A stretch of 64,000 bases of DNA. Origin: Eumeta japonica (Eukaryota; Arthropoda; Insecta; Lepidoptera; Psychidae). Location: positions 496,001 to 560,000 of the forward strand of contig BGZK01000180.1 of assembly GCA_005406025.1 (NCBI GenBank), read 5' to 3'. The notes under the pieces are model-generated. The model was not told where the DNA came from. It did not search any database and saw only the letters and a program-made list of their open reading frames with translations. Position 1 is the first letter of the stretch; each line of letters begins with the position of its first letter. The translations under genes and the position numbers were made by a program. Below, piece after piece: positions 25,301-37,900 of the stretch.

Positions 25301-27606
25301 CTTGTTATATAAATATATCTTCTTACAGTCTTCATTTTTATTTCAAAATTTGAGGCCTTCACGCTCACCCAGTAGGAGTCGGGGATTGTTAATGACTATT
25401 GTTATCGACACAGTGACAATCTCCACTATCGACTGTTCGCGTACTCTACGGATCACGCAGCAAGTGATTTCACTTGATCACTCATCGTTAAGATTTGAAT
25501 TCAGTACCTTCTGGTTAGGAAGTAACACTTTTGATCTCGTCACTACCGCCGCTAATCCGTTTACGATTAAACGAAAATAATTATTTTTTTATAACTATAT
25601 GCATTTACCATCAGTCAACGTCTTAGAATTATTTCAACGAAGAAAATACGAGTATTATTTGCATCGAAAGATTTACCTTCTGTCAAATATGTTGATGAAA
25701 TTTTATAAAACTTCTTAGGTCAGAAGTGGCGTGACATGCGATCGACATTAAGCCCCGCGTTCACGGGTTCTAAATTGCGGGGTATGGTGCCGCTCATACA
25801 AGACTGCAGTAAAAATCTCGTTAAATATTTGGAGGCAGAAATTCAGAAAAATGGTGATGGCTATTTCGATGTAGACAGCAAAGACTTATTCACACGATAC
25901 GCCAACGACGTAATAGCGACTTGCGCCTTCGGCCTCAGGGTGGACTCCATCGCCGAGAAGGACAACGAGTTCTACAGGATGGGATACAAATTTACAAACT
26001 TTACTTATACGCAAATACTGAAGATGTTTACCATACTTGTATTTCCTTTCATAAATCAGATTATTGAAATGGATATTTTTCCAAAAGACGTTACTGGATT
26101 TCTGAGGCAAATAGTCTTAGATACGATGAAAAATAGAGATGAGAACAAAATATTCAGACCGGATGTGATACAGATACTTCTAGAAGTGAAGAAAGGCATT
26201 CTAAAACACGAGAAAGTAAAAGATGACAAAGATGCGGGGTTCGCAACTGTGGAGGAATCAGCTATTGGCAAAAGTGCAATAAAACAAGTCTGGGACGACG
26301 ATGATCTGGTTGCGCAGGCTATCTTGTTCTTTCTGGCCGGTTTTGACACCGTGTCCACGGCGATGGTGTTCCTGATGTACGAGCTGGCGGTCAATAGCGA
26401 CGTCCAGGCCAAACTGAGACAAGAAATCGATGACTGTTATGAAAAATATCAAGGGAATGTCGACTACGAGAAGCTAAATCAAATGAAGTACTTAGATATG
26501 GTGCTTTCAGAAAGCTTGAGAAAATGGCCGCCCGCTCCCAATCTTGATAGAGAATGTCAAAAGCACTATAACTTAGGAAAACCGCACGACAAAGCTATGA
26601 AAGACTTTTACGTGAGTGAGCGTATTGCTCTTAAAAACCAATAAAGCTGTTGTTGTTTACTAAATTTTTAAAATAATATCTATGATGGGTTGTAGTTTTA
26701 CTGTGACCAAATTTCTAAATGTCATTACTAAATTATATGTAATATTGAAATAAGGGCAATTCTTATAAGAAATTTATATATAAATATGGTCTAAAATTTT
26801 TGTTAGCAAAATTCATTTTTCAAGGTTACTGTTAAATACTAAATTTAAATACATTAAATACGGAAAAAAGCAAATACCATTTATTCTTTCAGCTTGAAAA
26901 AGGTTCACAAGTGATAGTGCCCGTATGGGCAATCCACCACGACCCGCGGTACTACCCGCAACCGGAGCAGTTCAATCCGGAGCGGTTTTCGGACGACAAC
27001 AGGCACAACATTAAGCCCTTCACGTACATGCCCTTCGGTGTAGGACCTAGAAACTGTATAGGTGAGAAATAATAATTAATCCTTAGATTGTGTAATACTT
27101 ATTGTTTCTTGTCGAAGCAGTTTTCTATTTTAACTACATATTCCATAGCTGCTTAAAAAAGCAATACATCCAGAGTGACCTTGGATCTACATAATAGGCT
27201 TGCGCTATGTGCTAGCATTTAGATAATCATACTGCCAAATTTTTGTAAAAAATTATTTATAATGTTTTAGAATATTCTATAAACTTCAAATCATCGATGC
27301 CAATATACGAGGAGTAACAGTAGTCTCACTAGAGATATATAAGTACGTTATAATGTAATTTATACACGCATACAAATATGATTGCAATGTTCCTGGTATA
27401 ATTTTGTTATTCTAGGCTCTCGCTTGGCCTTGACAGAGGTGAAAAGTATGGTATTCGATCTGCTTAGACATTTTGAACTATCTCCGGCTTCGAAGACCAG
27501 AATACCGCCCCAACTGGATCCGTCCACTTTCGCCATCCGCATGCTGGGAGGACATTGGATTAGAATAAGACCTAGAAACAATAAGTCATATAATCTTCAA
27601 AAATAA
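22337..27606 (+). CDS. Cytochrome P450, CYP9 family, gene 2 (5 coding exons, 537 aa; five introns lost)
   Basis: Predicted microsomal monooxygenase. Coding exons: 22337-22536, 23446-23606, 25719-26611, 26893-27061, 27416-27606; total 1614 nt, no stop. It has an N-terminal anchor, the hinge LPPVLIFGN (third proline lost, as in gene 1), WRDMR (124-128), helix I AGFDTVS (327-333), ESLRKWPP (from 385), PERF and the heme loop FGVGPRNCIG with Cys473. The 893-nt third exon equals exons 3 to 8 of its neighbours joined without any added or missing base. The former junctions fall after 25856, 26059, 26195, 26288 and 26510. Introns 1, 2, 8 and 9 remain at the standard places and phases. It is closest to gene 1 by shared residues such as EVKKGILKHE. 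The C-terminus is 4-5 residues longer than in the other copies. Confidence 0.95.
24490..24905. other. Unrecognised, GC-richer block in intron 2 of gene 2
   Basis: This stretch is less AT-rich than the intron around it and holds a 92-codon open frame on the plus strand (24623-24901). I do not recognise its product, and the minus strand is open only in parts. Its base composition suggests a remnant of an inserted element rather than intron sequence. No domain, signal peptide or membrane segment can be claimed. Confidence 0.3.
25370..25565 (-). repeat. Degenerate SINE-like repeat in intron 2 of gene 2
   Basis: The minus strand from 25552 to 25486 resembles the tRNA-like head at 3203-3270, from GCGGTAGT through CCAGAAGGTACTGAATTC to TCTTAACGATG, but both promoter boxes are eroded. 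It ends about 150 bp before the fused exon 3-8 of gene 2. The call rests on similarity to the other copy judged by eye. Confidence 0.35.
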
Positions 27607-28942
27607 AAATGATAATGGATTAAAACATAAATGTAAATTGCTCTATAAACACTGAATTTCTATACAAATACAGAATCGTGTCTAATAATTATAAATATAG
27701 GAATTTTGTTGTTTGTGTTAACATTTGAATTTTGATTACACACATTTTATTTAACAATATATGTGCACCGCTTGTGCAATATTGTAATTAAAATGACAGA
27801 AATTTGTCATTATGTAAACGACAACTACAGAAAAAGTCACTTATTATTATAACATTTTTATGTACTTATATTAATACTAATATGGTGCATTACATTAAAT
27901 TCTTTATACTGTGCACCGAAATTATTAATAAACAAATGTATATAAAAGTTTTTCACTCTATATTCTACTTAAAATATTCTTTTCCAGAAAGCCTTCTTTT
28001 ATAAACGCCTTTACAGTTCTGGAATTTTAAATCTTCCTAAAACTGGTAACCTCTTTATTTAGACTTGAAAGATATTCTACGAAGTTACGGAGTTTATTAA
28101 CTTATGAAACGGATTGATCAAAGCTTACAGATTGAGGCTTCTAATCTTTGTGCTTACGATCTTTGTTTATATATTATCATAACTATCACCGTCCAAAATA
28201 TTAATCTTACCCACGTCCGCACACCAAGTGAACCTTAACAAGTAGTACTATTTTATGTCTTCACTTTAAATAGTTTATTATCATATTAATACTAAATCTA
28301 GATAATTTTATCATAATTACATTAAATCTAAATGCACTAAGTAGACCAAAATTGCTCATATGAACTAATTGTTCATAAACGTTATTAGAAAATACATATA
28401 AAATTTAACTTTAATTTCGCCTAAATATGCTTCTTAATGTAAGTCGAGAATAACAGAAAAATATTATATACAATTTTTGCACGTAATATAATTGAATCAA
28501 CTTTTTTTACACTGCAAATGAATATAAAAAGCTACAGGCAACAACAAAATTCGACTGACGCCAGTAACATAGGCCCACAAATAAAGTTATATATGGCGGG
28601 GATCACATTTTAAGTCTCTCTTGTATTTTTTTCCGCTGAATACGAATTCGAAGTCAGAATGAAGGGTCGATTGACAAATTTCTGAGAAAACTTGTAAAAA
28701 CTAACACCGGCGCATGGATGGTAAACTTGTGCCGATGGGTTTGAATCTTTAAACTCCTAATGCAAAAAGAGAGATGTTATAAGTTTTATTTTTAGTAGCC
28801 TTACATATGTTTGTCTGTTTATCTTGGTGTGATGTAGTAGCTTCCGAACGGATGAAACTATTTTAATGCGGTTCTTTTTAAAGACTGATTTAATGAAGAT
28901 GATTCGTAACAATGTTTGATAAAAAAAGTATAGTGTAAAAAA

Positions 28943-29217
28943 ACTAGAAAACACGCTTTTAAAGCACATCAAACTAAAAAGTGAAAAATAATTCTTAATA
29001 TAAGTTGAAAAAAAAAATGAACAATGACGAAAAATACTAGTATTATTATGGAAAAAGCGTGGGTTGCTGTGTTTACGAAAAATGTGGCACAAAGCGCCCC
29101 ACGCTTTTTCCACAATAATACTAGTATTTTTGTCATTGTTCATTATTTTCTTCAGCTTATATTAAGAATTATTTTTCAATTTTTAGTTTGATGTGCTTTA
29201 AAAACGTGTTTTTTTAA
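28943..29217. mobile_element. Long foldback element, ~120-bp inverted arms
   Basis: Left arm (about 28943-29063) and right arm (about 29098-29217) are near-complementary over some 120 bp, separated by a 34-nt loop. The innermost 15 bases (TGGAAAAAGCGTGGG, 29049-29063) pair perfectly with 29098-29112. Other matching words are AATACTAGTATTATT, AACAATGAC and AAGCACATCAAACTAAAAA. The few mismatches and indels suggest a fairly young insertion or continued arm-to-arm correction. There is no coding capacity. It is best described as a foldback MITE. Confidence 0.7.
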
Positions 29218-29284
29218 GTTTCTTTTTTAAACTTTATATATTTTACACTTTTACAATACAACAATAGTTGAATTAATAATAATG

Positions 29285-29344
29285 CTTATTATTGTTACTA
29301 AATTCTAGTACAAAACAGTATTAGAATTTAGTAACAATAACAAG
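29285..29344. repeat. Perfect 19-bp inverted repeat
   Basis: TTATTGTTACTAAATTCTA (29289-29307) is followed after 14 nt by its exact reverse complement (29322-29340), and pairing goes on for four more bases with one mismatch. It sits 70 bp after the foldback element and may be its outer part or a separate small MITE. The arms are not GC-rich and lack a T-run, so it does not look like a terminator. Confidence 0.55.
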
Positions 29345-29370
29345 CCACTTGCTCTCACGCAGACGATACG

Positions 29371-30035
29371 TAACGAAATTATTCGATCCTGGCGATCCTG
29401 ATCAGGATAATGAGATAAACTTATCAAATTTTTGTACCACCGATTCTTGGTAAGTGTGCAAAGTTTGAATTAAATCTGTCTGTTCAAAGTGGGACAAAAT
29501 CGAGTCCAAAGGAGTCGGTTACAAACAAGCTCACAAATTCACAAACATACAAGTGAAGCTAATAAAAGCGTGATAAAAAGGATCTGCGTCCGTTGTGCTG
29601 TGCCGAGTGACCGAGTGAAAGAGTAAGTTCGAAACTGCAGGCATGCGCAAATCACGCGCTAGCTCTATCTTTCTTACTCCCTTATAGAGGATATATAAAA
29701 GAACTTATTAATCCTGGCGGTCCTAATAAGGATAATGGAAAACTGTTATCAAATTATTGCATTGTCATTGGTCCTTTGACACGTATGCAAAGTTTCAAAT
29801 TAATCAGACTTCTGACAATTGGTGAACATTAAGCTCAAAGATTTCGTTACATAAATATATACAACCCAAGCTTATAATAATGGGAAACTGTTATCACATT
29901 ATTACATTTCAATGGTCCTTGATACGTATGCAAAATTTCAAATTAATCAGACTTCTGGAAATTGGTAAATATTAATCTCAAAGATTCCGTTACATATTTA
30001 CATATAACCCAAGCTCATAAAAGCGTGTTAATAGT
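29371..30035 (+). repeat. Repeat tail block with a ~145-bp tandem duplication
   Basis: The words CTAATAAGGATAATGG, AACTGTTATCA, ACGTATGCAAA and TTCAAATTAATCAGACTTCTG recur in order with a period of 145 bp (first unit from about 29731, second from about 29877). A third, more diverged unit precedes them (29371-29580). The blocks end in GAAGCTAATAAAAGCGTG or ACCCAAGCTCATAAAAGCGTG. Such endings are typical of the 3' tails of dispersed repeats in moths, so this looks like stacked or internally duplicated element tails. Confidence 0.55.
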
Positions 30036-30039
30036 TCAG

Positions 30040-31840
30040 GCGGTTTGAAGATTATCGGCTCTTTTCCTGATGGTTTTAGGTCTGATCGATTCTAAGCTTA
30101 GTACAATGCATAAATACAAATATAATGCAATACTTTAATAATCTTGACCTGATACTGTAGGCACAAATATATATAGACTGTCCAAATCCTCGACTTAGCA
30201 GATTCAATTTACCAGACCAGACCAGACCAAACTTACCGTTTTCGGGATCATTCTCGTGGTTTCAGTAAGTAGTCGGTTTTTAGACGGTGATAATAGTTTG
30301 ACGATGAAGCAGAAAAGAGGTCACAGTAAGTTAGCTTTATTTTAATTGTAGACCCAACCAGTTTGGACACATTACTGGATCATGGTTGGCAGACAGACCG
30401 TAAAACAACATCTGATAACCTCGCAGACAGATGCTCGAAAACACTATGAGTTTAATGAAACGTAAATCTATTTTATTTCCACTTTCGAAATTACCAATTT
30501 GTGGTTATCATAATCTTTGTAATATTCATTTTAATGGAAATTCTACAATAAGGATCGGTTTTTTTTAGTTTTTTTTGAAGTGAAAACTTTTTCAAGCATG
30601 GGATGTAATTTAAAAGCATTTGTGACCAACAAGGTCCCGTATTGTAGTATTACTGTGCGCCATTTAAATTGTATTGTTGTATCATAAATTTTAATTTATG
30701 ATATGTTTATTCACTACGGTAGGCAGTTCTTGTGACTGCCCAGTCCTTTTTTATTTACAATTATCAAAGAGATGTATTACGTACTTAAAAAGCTTGATAT
30801 GAAGTTAAATTAAAAATTTAAAAGATTGTCGACGTATAAAATCTTCAAAAACTGAACAATTGATCCATTTTGCTTTATTCATTTTATATTATTTTTCATT
30901 CTTAAATGCGTTGGTGGACGTCAATAAGGAAACAAATTAAAATTCAGAATACAATATGGAATGACTACACAAGTGAGTAACAAATCCAAAAACTCGTAGT
31001 AATACTTTACTTTAAAATTATGACATATCTTAATACAAAATAGAATATGCGACCCTTTGAAGTTTAAGGCTGTACAGATTTCTCTTCATATGTCGAAAGT
31101 GAAATAAATCATCAATTACAATAAATTCAGCTCCTTTTCAATTGCACTTCCATGCAAATTGACTTAGCGATCAGCTAGATTTCCGTCGAAATGCAATTAA
31201 ATTAGGTATGTACATATAACTAGTCCTATTAATATGTCAAATATTAGTGTTACTGCTAGACTGCGAAGTTGTATAATCTGCAACGTATACTGGACTACCA
31301 TTTTAAGTGACGCCTTTAAATGACCGACTACCGCTCGACAAGAGTTATTGGAAATGTACACATATCACTCCCACAGTGTTATAAAATTACTCTATGAGAA
31401 CCATCGAACGTCTTAGACACGAGTAAAACATGATTATAGATCTCAAGACGTAGATATTGGTTACAAAATTGATAGTGAATCGAACTACGAGTACTAACAC
31501 AACGAGGGTAGATGTGATTACAGTACTCCCACAACACGCACTATTTTCATGACAAAATTTAGAATCAATATTTTAATCATGCATAATCATTGAGATAAGA
31601 TATACCGGCATTATCTGCTTTAAGGTTTGAATTGACACTTACGGTCTACCGGACCGGCTTCAGTGTATTTTCGGATGTGCCCGCGAACGGTTCACCTTCT
31701 CTCAAAAAGAACAGCATCAATAAACAAAAGGACGAATAAGGAAGACAAAAAAGTTTATAAGGTACCTAAAGTTTGAAGTGAGTACATTTTTTTAAACTTT
31801 CATTGTTAAAAACTCGGCAAAAATTTAAATAGTCATATCA
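30040..31840. other. AT-rich intergenic region, no gene recognised
   Basis: No coding relic is readable. A patch at 31640-31700 is GC-richer (CTACCGGACCGGCTTCAGTG) and includes an initiator-like TTCAGTG. It could be a leader exon for gene 3, but nothing confirms that. Confidence 0.35.
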
Positions 31841-31845
31841 AGAAC

Positions 31846-31876
31846 TATATATAAGTAAGGAAGTCGTAAATGTCAG
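31846..31876 (+). promoter_or_regulatory. Candidate core promoter upstream of gene 3
   Basis: TATATATAAG (31846-31855) is followed by an arthropod initiator-like TCAGC whose A is at 31875, 27 nt after the TATATAA core, which is the expected spacing. It lies 1.7 kb before the gene 3 ATG, compatible with a leader intron. No clear leader-exon donor can be assigned, because the nearest GTGAGT at 31882 would leave only 7 nt. AT-rich DNA makes chance TATA words common. Confidence 0.28.
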
Positions 31877-31899
31877 CTAAAGTGAGTGCTCTATTTTTT

Positions 31900-33604
31900 G
31901 TTATTGTTTCTTAATATCGGTGTGCGTGTTTAAAATAACATTTATTTTTTATTATACATAATAATAAGTGAAAGTCGAATATTCCCGCTTTGTGTCCTTA
32001 ACTCGAGCGAAATGATCAATAAGTTCTTAATTTAAGTTCACCCTTAGGTCAGCATGGGGGTTTATGCTCTGAATCTCTTAATTTCGAGTAAAACGATCGT
32101 GAGTGAGTATTAGTCACCAACAGGGTAATGATACTGTGACAGAACAATATTTATTATTTTGTTAAATCTGAATATTATACGGTCATGGTACTATACCATA
32201 AATAGTTTGACAAAATGCACAATAATTGAGAATCACGTCGTCTTAAATTTGAAACTAGCTAGTCATATTTTAATTGATATCTGTTTACTTGCTTTTTTGT
32301 TTACACCTCGTTCGTCTGTTTATATGCGTGACTTAATCTGCCAAGGTCATGAGCTCTACGAATCATTTTAAACAGACTGTAAAAGAAAATGATATGTAAA
32401 AAATTATCAACTAGTGTTTCAAAGACCTAGAGTGAAACCTTGTAGGTTTGAACAACTCCGGGTGTGTAATTAAATGTCTTCGAATCTTTTATTTAAAATT
32501 AAATAGATAATGCGAAACAGTTGCTAATCAGACGCTATTCAATTTAATTATCACAAGTAATTCAAAGCGAATTCGATAGATTCTGCTGTGATATAGATCA
32601 CGTTTCAGAAAATCGTAATGATTGATGATCGGAGGTATTAGTATTGAGGCATTAAAATACCTATATTCTATAAACATTTTTTAATTTATAATGATTTTCA
32701 GTTTTATGATATCCAATAATTTAAAAAAAAATAATGCTATAAATTTTCCGTGCTACCCCCAATGGCTTCAAATTATATTTATATATGTATACGTAACGAG
32801 TTCAATATTTCTAATATCTATAGATCCTGGCTTCAGTCATGTTTCTGGATCATAAACAACTAAGTTATAAACTTTTACTTTTTTAAATGAAAAATTATTT
32901 TGTTTCAATACGTTGATACTGACAAAATGGACGCACATCCAAGTGGTCGCTTAACTAACTCATTTTTTGGCAAAAAATGCTAAAAATAATTATTAAACTC
33001 TTTTATTAAATAGAATGCAAATAAAAAACGTAAATAATACCTTTTTTGTTTACATATCGTCCTTCTGGCAAAATTTAAAAATCTGTTCAGATATATATGC
33101 GCCTAGGTATTAAAAGTTTATTAGTTATTCAGTTTTCCTAATGGACGCTGCTTTGTCAATTCGTAATTCATTGAACGCAGTAGAGCGAGCTAGCTAGTAT
33201 ATCATTGACCTTGAGCTCTTTGATAGAATTACATGAACGTGAAACATGTACCAAATGTTGACATTAAACTTCAAATAGGTCCCATTTAAAATCGTATATC
33301 TTAGTTTGTTTACGTTTAAATCAACCCCAAAAGAGAAGATTTTAGTCAGTTTTTATAAAGGTTCAGGTTGCATATATTGCATATTTTACAAAATCTTAGC
33401 AAACCTTCTCCGGTACTTGCCCTTTCATTTCACGTTAAGACATGTGCCGACTGGTATTCAAATCTGAACTAATGTTACTAAAATAGTATATGTACATGGT
33501 GAATGCTTAGAAATGTCTAAGCCTTGGCAGCCATGCTTTAACTGCATGCATTAGTCCTTTAAGGATAATGAAGTTCTAAAATAGTAAATGATTTTTTTTT
33601 TTCA
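31900..33604. other. AT-rich region upstream of gene 3, probable leader intron
   Basis: The stretch ends in a strong acceptor, a run of T then TTCAG, three bases before the gene 3 ATG. It is therefore probably intronic in its 3' part. I see no coding sequence in it. Confidence 0.35.
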
Positions 33605-33608
33605 GAAA

Positions 33609-34901
33609 ATGATTCTTTACATCTGGCTGTGTGTGCCGCTGGTGGCGCTGTGGCTCTACTTGCGCAAGACCTACGCCTACTTTAAAGATCGCGGGGTCAA
33701 TCATCTACCTCCAGTGCCAGTTTTAGGAAATATGGCGAGACCTGTTTTCAGAAAAGAGCACGCAATTCATAATTTATGTAGATTGTATTCCGCTTTCCCC
33801 GAAGACAGGTAAAAGTTATTAATAATATAAAAAGTGATACATTTCATCTAGCCGAAGTGAACATTTTCGCACGAATAGTCTGGTTCACATGTACTTTTTT
33901 TCTTAAATTTTTCAATAGTCTCCGAAAATTACGATCCTAGTGTCATTCGATTCGTATTGTAATCCTAGAAAGTTTAAGGAAAGGTCCGAAAAGGGGCTGA
34001 AAAAAATGACAAAAGTTATAAACAATAAAGTGAAAAAAAAGTGGGGGTTTGGAATTTTTTGATTACCTCGGATAATATGGAAAATTTTCTTTATTGCAAA
34101 AAAGTTCCAAAAAGATCATGCTACGAAGAATTAAAGAAATGCCATGACGAGTTGCCACTACAAAGAATTTGGGAACATTTTCGGCGCAGTTTCAACAAGT
34201 GGCAGTAGACGTCAAGTGATGAGTGGATCTTTTCATCTACAAAGGATGAAAGAGTGAACACACAGTTCATTTATTTATTTCATCGTACACACAACCAGAT
34301 ATATATTGGTTGGACAATTACTGTACACTATAAAATAAGAATTTTTTATAAATATTTATTTAATCATTTTTGAAATAGTAAGTTATCGTTTCCGGGCATT
34401 GAAATGTAAACATCAACGTCCGAACAAAGTTACACTAATTAAGATCACTACTTTACAACATTTAAAAGAGGAATTTGAAGTGTTGGAGATATTAATTCAA
34501 GTTAAATATACACATTAAATTATCGCGGGAACGAAGAAAGAAAATCGACATTTTGAGGTTAGACCACTTTAGTACATTGATATATATTTTGTCGTTGATA
34601 ATTCTGGCAGTCACTTATAAAACTAACGACTGCATATACGCAAGTGTTGCAAGTGCCGAAAGAAACAGTTTACTAGTTTCTACCATTACGTTCTGTCTCA
34701 AGCAAACTTAATAAAAATGGAGGCACAATTACAACTTCTATTCGAAAATATGAAATTAAAAATGCAATATCAGTCTAAGAAACTTACGGAATCCATAAAA
34801 AATAACAAAAATATTGTTATATTTGGCGTAGAAGAGACAAAGAAAATCAACCTTTAAAGCAATATAAACATAGATGTCGAAGAAAATCATAAAATGGAAT
34901 A

Positions 34902-34936
<35 letters not shown>

Positions 34937-37900
34937 AACAACAACAAAATCGGGAATAGAAATGGCGAAATTAATAAACCGAAACCGAGATCAATCCTAT
35001 GTCCTTTCGTAAACGGATGGAAAAGAGAGAGAGAGATATAATGAAAAATAAGAAGGATCTTGAGAAAATATGTCACTGAAGACTTCCCAAAGAAAGTTCT
35101 GGCTAAAAGAAAAGCTTTACAGGGACAGTTAGCAGAGTAACGAAAAAAAAATATACCGTTTTTGAATTATGACAAGCTCGTAGTGAAGGCGAAATTAACG
35201 AGAAAAGGAAACGCGACACTTCTCTTTCACCGTATTCTTTGGACAGTCAACCTAGAAACCAGCAAAACTACACACCTTTTAAGGCCAATAGAATCAACGC
35301 ATTTAAAGTTATGGGAAACAGCTCCAATTCGCTCATTAACTTTTCTCCAAACAAGTAACAATAACAACTATCTCTTGACAAATGGAAAATACAACAATGC
35401 CAAAAATCGGAAATAGCTACAACAAAAACCTCCTTCAAGACGATTGGTCAACTTAAAATAAAACGACCAACACCTTCTAAGGATAGATAACTAAAAAAGA
35501 AAAAATAATTCCCACATACTCATAGCATCATATAACACACGATCGTTAAGAACCCCAGAAAAACTCATTGAACTAGAAACAGCAATAAACAAAATTAAGT
35601 GCTACATTATTGGAATAAGCGAATTGAGAAGGGTAGGAGAAGGTAGAAAATCATTGAAAGTATGTATAATATTATACTACAAAAAATAAACACCAGGTCA
35701 ATACGGTGTTTGTTTTTTTGATAAAACAGAAATATAATAACCGAATAGATGAACTGAAAGGAATATCGGAAAGAATAGCAATTCTCGACATCAAACTTCC
35801 TACACAACATAACAGAGATGAATCTTGGTCAATAATTCAGGCATACTCACCAACTGAGTCGGTTAAAAAAGATGTTAACAAAATAGAAAACTGTTATCAA
35901 AAATTACAAAGAACTGTTGATACTGCTCACAAAAAAATTATAATGATGGGAGATTTTAACGGAAATATTGGGAAATGCCTCAGAAGCAAAGAGTATATTA
36001 TAGGAAGACGTAGTAGGGGTAAAAGGAGCAAAAACGGAAAAAGAGTAATGAACGTTGGAATATAAAACAAACTAAGTATCATGACTAATAAACCAAGAGA
36101 CTTTAAAGATCTGTCAATTAAAATAATTTAAATTTTAACTCGGATCATAAAATGGTTTGGGTGATATTACGAGGGACACAAAAGAAAAGTCGAAGGTTGC
36201 AAATAATGAAGAAATAATGAAAAACTTCAAAGAAATTATAGATAGAAGAGCAGAAAAAGAATGTGGTAAATCAACCCAGGAGAAATATTGTGATTTTAAA
36301 AATATCCTCAAAATCAAAGTCAGAAAACTAGGCACAAATAATAAAGCAATACTATCCATGGAAACAATTCAAATACTGGATGAAAGAAAATTGCTACTTG
36401 AGGGCTCGAAAAATAAAGAAAAACAAAAGGCGATCGCAGAAATAAGTAAAAAAATTAACGTACAAATAAAAAAGATAGAAAACAAAATAGGGCCAATACT
36501 ACAATATTATATTAATAAACAGGCAGAGTACAGAAAGCGTTTAAAGAGTTAGAATGAAAGAATATATATAGAAAAGATAAGCAGGGAAAATGCACTAGTA
36601 AAAGACATGAAATAGTAAAAATTGCCACGAAATATTATAAAGACCAATGAATCAAGTCAAATCAAATATATCTTTATTACGTAGGTAATAGAAATTGCAC
36701 TTGAAATGAGTCATAAAAAAACTTTTCTAGACCTTGAATTACCACCCATTCCAAATGTAGATTCACCGTGAGAAGAATGGGCAAGAAACTCAAGATTTGC
36801 TCTTTTTTACTCATCGATACAAAATATTGAATAATTAATAATTAAATACAACACTTAGTAATAACATGAAGCAACCTGATAGCCGAGCAGTTTAATCCCA
36901 TGGGATTTTTTAATTAATATATTCAGACACTTGTCATATAACTTTCTTTTAACAAAGCGTTTAAATTCATAAAATGACAAATTATAAATTTCAGCTGGGA
37001 TCTTTTTATAAAAGTTCACAAATTGCCCATTTGTGCGCTTGGGTGTCGTTTCTTTTTTGGAACGATTCTATATGTCTCTTGACATATACAAGGTTTTCGT
37101 ATACGTATTAATTTAGTGTATGTATGCTAAAGTTAGGATATTAATTTCCTTGAATTTTTCTCTGAGAGATGTCATTGGTCTCAGTTCATAAACAGCACGA
37201 ATAGCTCATTTCTGCAGCACGAAAGTTCTGTTAATATTGACTGCGTGATCCCATAACAAAATTCCATAGCTCATAAGACTATGACATATATAAAAGAAAA
37301 ACTGATAATCTTACAACAACTGTGATCAATGACAGGTAAGAATCAGAATGTACACCACCTATCCTAAAAGAACAAACAGAAAGAGCTATCATCAAACAGA
37401 AGTTAGGGAAAACAGCTGGTTCCGATCAAATCACCAACGAATTTCTTAGATTATTAATGCCTGTGATAGTCCTCAAACTCACCCATCTATTCAAAAGTAT
37501 AAGAAAAACACAAAATATTCCAAAAAAATGGACAAAATCAATGATTATTCTTTTGCAAAAAAAAAAAAGAAAACAAAGAAGACATTGACAATTATAGGCT
37601 AATAAATTTAATATCTAATATGTACAAGATTTTTTTTAAGTATTACTATTTAGACTAAAATATTATAAATATTACTATTTTCACCTTCGATGAAAAACAG
37701 CCGAAGGAGCAAGCTGGATTTAGGAGCGAATTCTCAACAATAGACCGTATCCACGTACTACGACAGATACTTCAGAAATGCAGAGAATAAAATAAAGTAT
37801 ACTACTTGATTTGCATAGGTTTCAACAAAGCATTCAATTCCTTAGAGCTCCATTATATATAGGAATCATTAGAGCGCCTAGGAATCCATAAAAAAGTATA

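Noticed and set aside
25886..26412. Minus-strand open frames of 74 and 118 codons across gene 2
   Set aside because: They are antisense shadows of the fused P450 exon, which reads through in frame on the plus strand with all the family motifs.
22337..27606. Gene 2 as a processed pseudogene
   Set aside because: It keeps four introns at the family positions, has no stop or frameshift and sits in line with the array, so it is not a retrocopy.
33588..33611. Upstream in-frame ATG for gene 3 at 33588
   Set aside because: It precedes a poly-T tract and CAG acceptor, and the other three genes start right after that acceptor; residues before 33609 would be intron.
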